The notes beneath the pieces are model-generated. The model saw nothing but the letters and a program-made list of their open reading frames with translations. It made no database searches and had not been told where the DNA came from. Shown here one piece after another: positions 23,523-34,442 of a stretch of 64,000 nucleotides of DNA (within the stretch, counting starts at the first letter, position 1; every line of letters begins with the position of its first letter). The stretch lies in assembly GCA_027922465.2 (NCBI GenBank), contig BQMF02000021.1, positions 372,001 to 436,000 of the forward strand, given 5' to 3'. Position numbers and translations under genes: made by a program. The stretch is from Turritopsis dohrnii. Lineage: Eukaryota > Cnidaria > Hydrozoa > Anthoathecata > Oceaniidae.

Positions 23523-23826
23523 TGAAAAAGTACAAAAACTACACCTTATCAGGTACAATCTATAGTTTTTAATACAGCTTGCATGAGACTTGCATGGTAT
23601 TACTGTTGTTTCACTGAACACTAGGCATTATAAGTACTGTACTTTTTATATCTTATAAAAGTGAATGTTGTTCAGTTGACATTTTAACGTTGATTTTTGT
23701 ACTTAAGTTAGGACAGTGAGGAATGTTTCCCATACTAAATTTAATAACTACTTCTCACTGGAAAAGAGAAAAACAATTTATTAACGGTAATTTGATGGAC
23801 AATAATCATTAAGAACCATTGACTAC

Positions 23827-24826
23827 TTGAGGAACGAATGCCGAATAAAATTTCAAACACTTCTGATAACTGACCATTTTTTAATAGAAGCTACAAACAT
23901 TAAGAAGCTTACAGATTTAAAGATGGCAATGGTGTTTGGACATGAAAAGGACACGTACGATTATATGATGGCGGCTGTAGAATCAAACAATCCAAAAATT
24001 TTAAAAGTCGTTTTGGAATGCACAGATGCTGAATTTCAAATCAACATGAAATATGGTCGTGGATACACTGCACTTCTTATTGCATCTGCTCTAGGACATA
24101 GTGAATGTGTCAAATTACTGCTAGAACATCATTGCGATATCGACATTAAAGATAACGACGGTGACTCTGCTCTCATTTGTGCATCTTTCCGCGGAAATAG
24201 TGAATGCGTCAAATTACTGCTTGAACATCATTGCGACATTAATAGTAAAAATAAAAAAGGGGAGACAGCACTTCTTTGTGCATCTTTTCAAGGACATAGT
24301 GAATGTGTCAAATTACTCCTAGAACATCATTGCGATATCGATGCTAAAAACAACCATGGAAGCACTGCACTTACTCTTGCATCTGAATGTGGACATAGTG
24401 AAAGTGTCAAATTACTGTTAGAACATCATTGCGATATCGACATTAAAGATAACGACGGTGACTCTGCTCTCATTTGTGCATCTTTACGAGGACGTAGTAA
24501 ATGTGTCAAATTACTGCTTGAACATCAATGCGATATCGATGTTAAAAATAACTATGGAAACACTGCATTTACAATTGCATCTTCCCGCGGATATAGTGAA
24601 TGCGTCAAATTACTGCTTGAACATCAATGCGATATCGATGGAAAAAACAATCATGAAAACACTTACTATTGTATTTTTCCGCGGATATCGTGAATGTGTC
24701 AAATTACTGCTTAAACATTGTTGAGACATTAATATTGAAAATAAAAAAGGTGAGACAGCACTTATTTGTGCATCTCGTCAAGGGCATAGTGATTGTGCGG
24801 GTTTATTAAAACAAGTCATGAAGTAA
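23827..24826 (+). pseudogene. Ankyrin-repeat protein gene, broken near its 3' end
   Basis: Open for 288 codons from 23827 (an internal Met at 23923 is an equally good start). After an N-terminal segment of about 75 residues come at least six ankyrin repeats of 33 residues built on TALLxAS.xGHSECVKLLLEH followed by CDIDxKNNxG; they are strikingly alike, suggesting recent internal duplication. At about 24656 the frame shifts: the ECVKLLLKHC unit continues in another frame, meets a TGA, then resumes (KKGETALICASRQGHSDC) to a TAA at 24824-24826. So either the gene ends early at 24693 or it is decaying. It lies 305 bp downstream of the TRIM-like gene on the same strand; a shared transcript is possible but not shown. 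Partner unknown. Confidence 0.75.
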
Positions 24827-24951
24827 GAAGAAACCTGTCATTGTTTCAATCTGAAACACAGTTCATATTACTTTCACTTGGCTTTTTCACCTTTTTTGTG
24901 GTTGTTAACCTGACAGCATAATCATGAAACTCGTGTTCACGTTATTCTAAT

Positions 24952-25430
24952 CATGGACGTATAAAAAGAGAAGGACCCACGACAAATACTCTTTAATTTC
25001 TATTATTAATATCTTTTTTTTATGTCGGCATTTTTTTAATAAAATCCTCATCTCCATTTCACTAGATTTCGGTTTACATGGTGGTTTTGTTAGATACTAT
25101 GTACCTAATGCGTCGTAGAAAATCATAGAAATCATAGAATCACATATACATCCACCATTTTCTTTTTTTACCGCAAAACGTCTACTCAACTTTTTGTAAA
25201 ATTTTGAATGGCTGTTGGTGGATTTCGATGAGTTATGCAGTAATTAATGTATATACTTTTATAAAAACAAAAATCAGAACTTTGAAAAGTGCTTGTATGA
25301 GGCCTGAGAATTTAAAAGAAGAAGAATACTTTTTCATTCCATTCTGTAAATTTAATATTGGAGACTGTAAGAGGTAAAGAGGAGTAGAGCTTAAAGATTG
25401 GCTAACAGAATTCGTATTTCAATAATAGAA
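24952..25430. mobile_element. Diverged, one-ended copy of the CATGGACG MITE
   Basis: Begins CATGGACGTATAAAAAGAGA like the element at 10912-11569 and aligns with it in reverse orientation through TTTCTATTATTAATAT, TGTCGGCATTT and, near 25300, GCCTGAGAAT and GAGACTGTAAGA. The second terminal repeat is missing, so it is truncated. Confidence 0.6.
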
Positions 25431-25489
25431 CTGTTAAAAAAGGTGCTGGCGTAGGATGCAATCAAAATTTACAAATAAAGACAACATAT

Positions 25490-26292
25490 CAGCTACTTGA
25501 ACAAAGAGTTAGAAAACATGTGCAACAAAATTACAGAAAGGCAGGCCTACTTGCTTTGTATATTCTACCGACCAGATCTAATCGGAATCAAAACAAGAAT
25601 GGAACGACAGTGTAGAAAGTAGTAGAAATAGTAGCAGAAGGAGAAGTACCAAACCAATTTCAGAGTCCATCACATCACCACTTGTGCATATAATCAATAA
25701 TTGCATTGACAAGAAAATCTTCCTTCGACAATGGAATATTGCTCGCGTATGCCCTAAGCCAAAAATAGATTCACCAATAAAAATCAGGGACTACCTACCG
25801 ATGTCGGTACTTCTTGTATTATCGAAAGTTTTCGAGAGAGTCATCTTGATTCGGCTTTGTAAATTAATCGAGGACAAAGCGTTCTATCATCAAACACAAT
25901 CTGGATTTTGTACAGGCCATTCCACCGCTACTTTACTCAATAAAATTCGAGATGCCATCAAAAAAGCGATAAACAAAAGTGAAGTCACCCTATCTATATT
26001 GATCGATTACTCAAAAGCTTTGAAGCTTGAACTTTCAGATCAAGTGATATCATCCAGTATACAATACGAAGATGACACCACCCTCTACCGACACTGCAAA
26101 GTCAAAGATCTGCAGCTAACCATTAAAGAGATGGAAAAGGACGTCAAGAATCTTCAATCATTACAAAGTCAAGCCCGTTGGTGTGATGATCTACCAGAAA
26201 ATATTAAATCTTTAAAGGCTTTAGAAAAATTTTCTTTAGAAGCCAAAAATGTTTATTTTGATAAGGCCTTAGCCCGGGCCCTGTCACTTTGA
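25490..26292 (+). pseudogene. Second LINE fragment: rearranged reverse transcriptase
   Basis: A 202-codon frame (25684-26292) begins with the palm approach (LRQWNIARVCPKPK, IRDYLPMSVL..LSKVFERV, QSGFCTGHSTATLL), reaches SILIDYSKA (catalytic Asp) and then jumps directly to SIQYEDDTTLYRHCKVKD, the ADD-motif region with EDD in place of ADD. The roughly 60-80 residues that normally lie between are missing without loss of frame. Upstream, 25490-25683 is recognisable only as decayed linker. Not functional. Confidence 0.7.
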
Positions 26293-27476
26293 TGTTTTTT
26301 TCTTTTTTAAACAATTTATTTAATTAATATTTTTTTAATCATTATCTATTTTCATTTCATCTGATTCTCAGTACTCTACACTAGTCTTCCCATTACTTAC
26401 CTTAGTCTATTCTCAATTTCTTAAGTTAATTTTTTTTTAAATAATAGTATTCATATTGAAATCGACGTCAAAATTAGAAAATTTAACTAAACTAAACTAA
26501 ATTTAATAAAACTTATTTCTGATCACGCATCTGCATTGATCACAGTTTTCAGTTAAATATGAATTGTCGTTTTTAAACTTATAGTTGGGTAAATCTGCTT
26601 TTTCCACAATCTTATAAAAATTTTTTTTTTATTCTGATAACGAAACGTACCACTTATCACTTATCACATATCACCGTAACATTATAATAAGTTGACGTTC
26701 AAAATCTTCAATAGCAAACATCCACTACGTGTTAGCATCATACGAAAATAGATACTAAGTAGTTTATAGGAAAACCGTTCTTTGCATATCAAACCGGATC
26801 AATATAGCTGCTTTGGCCAAGAAAGAGATGCTTAACTTTGTGAATTATGATATAACATATGCCTATTCTCTATATCGACTTAAACTAAAAATTCTGATCT
26901 TTCTTAAACTTCGGACAATATCCTTTATTGTAATCGTTCTCAATTAGGGCAAAGCAACGTTTTCTCCGCAAACATTTTTCATATTGATATCAAATTAAGT
27001 AGGAATTCCACACATTCACTGAGACCAATTTGTATGCATAAATGATACTGTTAGCATTATTACCTTTTTAAATTGACACTACAATTCCGTTCAGGAAATG
27101 CTATTGCATTCACACTCGGAGAGGGATAGGGCAAGATGGGAAAAAATATTATTATTAAGTATTATAAGCTGTCATAAATATTTCAAATGCTGATTTTAAA
27201 TTGATGCAACAAGCCAAAATAACACAAAGTAAATGTATAATTCTTGTTAATTTGTGTGCTAATATCCTTCCTTTTTAAATTGGTTAATCCTGATAACATA
27301 TGACATAAATTTTGGACAAAATCATCAAAAATCCACTGCGACAAAGAGTATATTTACTAACATAGTATGTGTATTTCTATGTAAATGCACTCCAATACGT
27401 TTGCTCGGTGGGGGCTACACCAAGCAATCAAAATTTATATACATTTGTTCATCTTTATATCTGCTAGAAGCGTGAT
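26293..27476. other. No gene recognised
   Basis: AT-rich region between the dead LINE and the 3' end of the peroxidase gene; probably includes the peroxidase 3' UTR (minus strand). A partial copy of the TTTCTATAGAAATGCACTCC repeat lies near 27370-27395. Confidence 0.4.
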
Positions 27477-30400
27477 TTATCCACGAACCACCACCACGTC
27501 CTTCTCCTTCCAAGCTCTGAGGTTTATTCCTTTTATTCTTTTACATGATATTCGTTTCCATTTGTTTTTCTTCTTGACATTATCAGAAAAAGCCAAAAAT
27601 ACGTTCCGCTGTATAGAAACTATACCCTTTAAGTTGTCGCAGAGGAGACGAGCCATCGACATCTTTTGAATTTCTTTCAACTGTGACTTTGTGAATACAC
27701 CTTTATTTTTGTAGAAAAATCGATCCCCGTCGCGGAGGTCTTCAAATTGGCGTTTCACGATACAACTGAACGTCGGGCCAAGAAGTTTATTTTGAAGTGG
27801 TTTCTCACTTAAACCAGCTGGATAGAGATCAATGCCATCGACATTTTTATATAGCTGACGAAATTGCAAACGTTTTTTACCAATAAATTCACGAAAATCT
27901 CTAAAGTTCTTAGCTCTTGGCAGTCCGCAAAATTCCCGCCACTTATTGTAATCTGGTACTCCATGATCCCTTGCTCTTTGAATATTGATTGCAGTTAAAT
28001 CCGAAAACCCATGAGTATCCGAAACGGGAATAAAGAGTTTCTGTTTTAAAGTTGCGGCAAACTTTGTATCAATTTCTTCTGAAGTGTTTCCAAGTAATCC
28101 GAAGAAAGTCGGTTCGATCCCGCGATATAGAACCGCGGTGTTATTAAAAAAGGCTTCCTGCAAATGTATTGGCGGATAAAGTTGGTCAAAATTGTTATCC
28201 AATTGCAACCAAAAAGTTTTAGCTTGGCTATGCCCAAATCGGAAGGCTGTTGAAGAAAATACGTTTGCAATTCGGGGATCAACAGTCGGATCGTATTTGA
28301 AATAAGGTTTCAAATCCACTAATGTCGGGACATATTCGGAATAAACGATATTCTGAAATATTGCGCCCAATATCTTTTTGGTTTCTTGAAAAGTCTTCTC
28401 TCCATTCCAGTGCTTGTTGATTTGTTTCAATTCAGTTGCAATTCTATTGTGTTCTCTGACAAACAGTGTGTGAAAAGACGCTAAACCCACGTGCTCATCG
28501 ACCCGCTCATCACCTGCTAGGAAACATGCACCACGTGAGGAACAATTTTTACTTGACCAATGTTGTTTTGGTCCATCATCAAATGGTAATAGACCTTTAG
28601 ATGTCATTCTCAATCGACCAGTACCTAAAGTGAAGTCACGTAGAAGTAAACAAATGAAAGAATAAGTTGTTTCTACTACAGTAGACTCTCTCCAACTCAA
28701 ACCTCGAAAGGAAAAACAAAATCGTTCAAATTATGGAAACCTCGAGTTATAGAGAGTGATACTGTTAGGTTTTACCCCAATGATTCAGTTCGAATTATGG
28801 AAAGTTCGAGTAATGGAAAGTCGAATTATAGAGAGTCCACTGTACAAGGCTAAATTAGCTTCATATGTGGTGGGACGGAATTACAAGCTATTGTTGTTGT
28901 CTGATGTTTATGCCTTATTTTCCGTGTATTCTTCTTAAACGTCTTGTCAATAATCTTTGAAATGAATGTGAGACTAATGAATTTGGAGCAAGATGGTGGT
29001 GAAGTAGAAAAATTCTGAAAATTATTTCTGGCTTCCATTTCACATTTACTGTGGACGAGTTCAATCTCTGCATGAATTGTCGAGCTTCTTCACCTCCGAA
29101 ATTTATAAATTAATTCTTAATGGACCGTACATGATAGAATTATATAGCTGAGAATTACAGAGATGTGAATGAACATTTTACCTGCTGTATATTGGATTTT
29201 AGCTATGATACTCTGCGGCTCAGTGTTTCAGTTGAAAAGATAATATTTCATAATTTTCTCACCGTCATTAGCCCTTATTCGTCTTAATTTCTTGACATCA
29301 TTGGAGTAAACCTGCGACAGATCAATGTAAGACGACAACTCGTTGACAATCTGACGTGTTTTCCGTACTTTTCCGTTTTGACATACGGCTTGCGATCGTG
29401 TGAATTTGTGACATCCTTTGTCTTTTTTACTGGATATTAAAGTCGGAAAGCAAGGGTATTGAAAATCCATTAAATTATCCGTCATGCACCTAGTAAGATA
29501 AAGGCAGTATAACCTTACGTATTAACATTTTAATCAGTTAAACAGTGTATGTTGTTTACCAAACACCAAGTAGTTTGTTTGTCTAATACTGTTAAATAAA
29601 CACACTCAGTGCATTAGCCTTTTTTGAAATAAGTATTAAGGACAGCTTTATAGGCCTCATATTGGAGTGTTGAATAAAATTACATTTATTTGGGGAAAGG
29701 TCGAGGATTTTTGAGCCATCCAACTAAACCAAAAGGTTTACTCTCAAGGTTTTTCCATCTTGATGTTTGCTTACGTTTTTTTTTTAAATAAGTTGAATCA
29801 AGTTGTTATTGAAATTTGCCAATTATGCGGCTATGACGATTTTACGTCGACGTTTGTTGTTTTGTTTGACAAAGTCTGCTGAATTTAATGTAGTACTCTA
29901 TTTATCAATTTATTTTCTTTTGACACTGTCGAATTTTTGTTTTAGTTATGTTAATTTCATAGGTTTCCTTATGACATGAGCAATATGTAATGAAAACTGA
30001 ACAATATTGATCCCAGGCTTCAATACCATTGAAAGAAAAGGAAATAAGTAGTTGTTGAATTCATGGTTGGGGAAAAGAGATAAATATTTTGTGTATTCGT
30101 GGCTAGACAGAAATTCAAAAAGCTCAAATTACTTTGGTTTTTCGGGGCATTTATCTGATTTTGGTGAACTCGTTATATCGTGATCAAGAAATTGACCGAA
30201 AGACATATGTAATGCCGAAACCATTCTGTTGTTTCCGTGATCACCATCGCTAGATTTAAAAATCCCATCCGCAACTTCGTGTGGTGAAGGATATGATGCG
30301 TGGTTGGATAATGTGGGAAAGCCTTTTGGTGTGTCCAGGCCAAATGGATCATAATACACAGCCGCTGAAAAGAAATGGATTATTATGTTATAACTAACGA

Positions 30401-32766
30401 GGATGATGAATTTAAACATAATTGATAAGTGCAAGGAGATTAAAAATTGTAATTCCTGCAGGTAGAAAGCCAGCTTTAAAGCAGTTGAAAAACATTAATA
30501 GTTTCAGTTGGAAGACTAAGAAAATTCGAAATAGCATTTATTTTTAAGTTCGCTGTTTTTATTAGTCAGCGACTTTAGGCAGCTTACTATTGGAATAGGG
30601 CTTCGTCGTGGTAGTCGTCATCATTGTCGTCTATGATTTTTATTTCTTCTTATTCAAGTGAAACGTGAAACAAGTAAGACCGTGTGCGAATCATAAGATA
30701 AGCAAATGCCGCTGACTTTCTGTCGTAATTGGCTGCATTTGTTTTTCATAGTGATAATTCGAAGAATATTGCCAAAGTGTTCACAATTTTGTTTTTTTAT
30801 TTTGAGAATTTTAAACTTCTGTCAGTCATGAAATAGCATGTCTCCATCGTGACAACTATACGTTCTGATACTAATGAAGTTAGCTACATAACAATGTTCA
30901 CAAAGTCTGTTGAAACATGTACTTACGTAAATATCGTTTCAGTGGATTGAAAGCCGCTCCCAGCCTGTGTCTCCATCTCACGCTGTTACATGTCCCATCG
31001 ATGGTTCGGTAAATTTGCAAAGCAGGATCTGAACAATCCCTGACTTTGGTGAGCTTACGACAGTCCTGTAAAGAATCCCCTAGAAAAAAAAAGGAAGATA
31101 AAGATTGTAAACAGGTAATAGACTCGTTTCCCATTAATACGCCATCGCTATTGATTATATTTTATAGTGCTGCATTAAGAGGATGGGCGCTACATGTTTT
31201 TATAGCAAGACTCAGTATATATTTTGATAATCACGCCAATAAGTACCGACGTAATGAGAGTCACTAAAATTGTTTCACGGTCATTTCTTCGCAGGCATGT
31301 CTTTTCTACACAAGTTCAGTTCAACTGTTAGTTATAAGTCATGCAGTAGTGAAGGTGTCTGTGATCCATTCCTTAACACTTTTGTAATGTCTATTATGTT
31401 TTATGGAAAGAGAAAACCTTTCACTCGTAAAAGCAAAGGTTACTGAGGAATTTGCCTGAAGAATCATCCAACGAAACTCAACACTAGCTAAGATAAACCC
31501 TTTTCATTTGTATGCTAACATCAAAGCAAACGGTTCATCTCATTTAAACAGCAAATTGAATGTCCCTTTTTAATTACACATGATAATTAATTAAAATCTT
31601 TTGAACGTGTGTCCCATACGTTTAAACACGTTTGTGGAGAAGAGATTGTGATCATATCAAGTTCGGGAAATTATCTTCGATAATTAATGTGTCAATCAGT
31701 TATACAGGCGGATAAAAAGTTGGAAATATAGCGGGTTGTAAATGTTGAGGGAACAAAAGGTTTCGTTGGAGATATTGTGAAGTTCGAGGTAGTGTATATT
31801 CCAGATAATGAGAGTTAACTGTACACGTTTTATAAAAATTACTAAACTGGGTTAATGCTTAACTACAAATTAAGCAATGTTGCCACTAACGACCGACCTT
31901 GGTTGCTTATAGAAAAACATAAGTTTGAAATATGGTTTGTGATCACGAGGAATGTTAAAGAACCAATCACCAGTAGATGCTGATAAGATGACGGATTAAA
32001 ATGTAAAGAAAAGTGCGTTGCATTCAGTCAAGATTTAATTTCTTAATACAGAACAAAATGTCCATATTTTGTCATATTTTGTCAGACAAGCACCAGCTTG
32101 TTTTTATGCATTATAGTGCAAATACCTATTTATCACTTTTACTTTACTACCAATCGCTATGGGAAATCAATTCCACTATGTGCCCTATTACTGCTACTAT
32201 TACTATTATTTGTAGACCTTACATCATAACAGATTCTATACAAAAGGAAATGCTTATAAGGCTGTTGTTCACGAATCGATATTTCCACAGTAGAACCGGT
32301 CAAATTGGTGGACGTCTTATAAAAATGTCTTTAGTTGCTGCTGTAGTCTGTTTTGTACACCTTTTGATCACATGAGATAACTAATGCTAATTGGCTATAA
32401 TTTTGTCACGTGATCAAAAAGTGATCATCAAGACGTTTGTCTTTTTGAAAGTCAAAGAATCAATTAACAATTATATATTTAGTTGTAGCAGTTATATTTA
32501 ATTATAATGGACTTCAAAAACATGGGGTTTTCTATGATAACCACTGAATAAGAACTGTTGAATTTGAATGAATTTGTAACTCATTTAAAGAACATCTCTG
32601 TAAAAAGTATTTGAAAAGATAGTCTGTGTTCAAACAGCAATACCTTCAAATGCCTACCTGTTTGAGGATCAATTGGAGACCCTAAAAAACCAGTAAAAGA
32701 TGCAGATGCCACCACAAGCATCAACTCCCCATATTGACACATACAAAATACACACAGCAGCTGCAT
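27477..32766 (-). CDS. Animal haem peroxidase (peroxinectin/thyroid-peroxidase-like)
   Basis: Secreted or vesicular haem peroxidase that would oxidise halide or phenolic substrates with H2O2. Five exons in transcript order, 32766-32658, 31079-30927, 30364-30133, 29489-29263 and 28624-27477, join with matching phases to 622 residues. Exon 1 encodes a signal-peptide-like start (MQLLCVFC.., then VVASASFTGFLG); it is the least certain exon but its phase fits. The family signature is complete: GQFLDHD at 144-150 (distal Gln145, haem-linking Asp148, distal His149, Ca ligand Asp150), Ca loop SSYIDLS at 217-223, catalytic Arg281 and haem-linking Glu284 in DERVDEH, FVREHNR at 295-301, proximal His372 in FRFGHS, and AINIQRARDHG. 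His285 stands where myeloperoxidase has its sulfonium Met. No Ig, LRR or EGF modules are seen, so it is a single-domain enzyme rather than peroxidasin. A MITE lies in intron 4. Confidence 0.9.
28679..28842. mobile_element. Pogo/mariner-like MITE in peroxidase intron
   Basis: Ends CAGTAGACTCTCTC and its complement GAGAGTCCACTG, flanked by TA on both sides (28677-28678, 28843-28844); inside are repeated 'TTCGAATTATGGAAA' type units. Lies 55 bp outside exon 5 of the peroxidase gene. Degenerate related sequence appears near 31755-31830 and 59225-59320. Confidence 0.6.
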
Positions 32767-34442
32767 GCATAACGTCTAACTCGTATTTGGCATACTAACT
32801 GAAATGTCCATCAACTCACGACATAGATGTGTTAACAAGATTAGGAAAGAATGATAATGTAATTTCCTTGTCCTTCAAACTCCTTATGTAATTCTAATTA
32901 AGCAAAGATTATGACAAAATAATATCAACTTTGCATGATTGACTGAAGAATGGAAATCAGTTTATCCATCGAATCCTCAGATAAAACATCCAACAAAAAG
33001 GATGTTTTCTTTCTGATTGTTTCATATTGAATTGGAGATTTTAATGGTGCGACTTTAATGGATGCGATTTAGTTTTATGAACGTTACAACTTACTGCCTG
33101 AACAGTTACTCTTCCTCCTATTGCCAATGTTGTTTACATGAAAACAAAAGGGAGGATGTGGCAGAATCGAACAGGAAATCCTGTAAAAGTTACTGATTAA
33201 AGTTCATATCTCAAGCAATCCGGACATCTCAGTGTTGGATAAAGATTTGTAAGAAGAAAATTGGAATGTTGTTCTTCGATGATCTTATCTTGCATAGATC
33301 AGTTTACGTAACTAAATTATGATTTTATATCTGATGAAAGATATTGGTATTTGCATTTTCTGCACTAGAGTGTTGTGTTGTATGAAATAACGAGCACATC
33401 AAAAAGGAAGTTTTAAAATTCTGTTCTGTTTCATTACTGAAATGATGCTGCTTACTGACTCTTCACCTTAAAACATAGACTAAAAAGACGACATTAAATG
33501 TATAGTCCATTTATGATATTTCAAGCACTTCGTTTAAAGAGGGGTTTACACGTAAAGGTTCTTGAAAGATTTTTCTTATAAGCAGGTGTTTTAAAAAATG
33601 GTCTGATCTTTTACTCTGCCACACTTTTACTAGGAAGGGTAAACGTTTTGACAAAACCAATCCACATGTTGATAGGTGTGTTACTTATGCCATGGCGACA
33701 TTGTTTTAGAAATTGATGGAAACAGCAGAAACATCTGTCATCTCCTCCATCAATTAATGTTGCAAATTTTTGAAATAGTTTCAAGATTACAAGTTAATGT
33801 GCAAAATGTCTTTGTAGATATCATTGATAAACACAAACACTCGAGCAATCTCAGACTTAAACAGTTTCTAAATCGTGGTGTCAAAGTTGTAACCTATGTT
33901 TGGGTCATTGAGTTTCAGACTACTGCATTATCTATGTTTTCAGATCACTTTTTGCACGAGGTTTTCATAGCTTTCCAATACTTATTTCTGGAGCTGTAGG
34001 TACAGCACTGATATTTTGTCAAACTATCAAACTGATGTTAAGTGCACTGTGTTGCTATGTCGTAATTACTTGGTTATAAATTTTGCTTAATTGCAAATAG
34101 CTTTTGAATAACTCACGTCAACTTTCATCTTATTATTGCGTCGAAGCGACGTGGGGTACAACATTATGGTCAGCAAAATTGCGCCGAAGCGAGGTGGGGT
34201 ACAACATTAGGGTAAGCAAGATTCCGACGATCAAGCTATTGAAGTCTTGATAAACATTTTTTTGAAGAAAGATTTTCTACACAGAAATTGATGTAAATCT
34301 TCCTATGAAAAAGAGCATTTATTTTTTATGATAGCCAGAGGCTTTGTCTATTTTTCGTGACGTGAAAGAATTTTTAACAATTTTAAGCATCCTAATTTAA
34401 TTATAACAAAAAAGATATTTGATCGATCATCACGAATTTATG
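32767..34442. other. No gene recognised; contains a 43-bp direct duplication
   Basis: Upstream of the peroxidase start, so its promoter is expected at the left end. A 107-codon frame at 33676-33999 has no recognised domain. At about 34138-34220 a GCG.CGAAGCGA.GTGGGGTACAA unit occurs twice in tandem. Confidence 0.4.

Noticed and set aside
23827..24826. TRIM-ankyrin fusion gene
   Set aside because: The TRIM-like frame has its own stop and C-terminal membrane segment, and no splice junction linking the two is evident.
33676..33999. 107-codon frame as a gene
   Set aside because: No domain, no signal, no consistent splice context; composition like neighbouring non-coding DNA.
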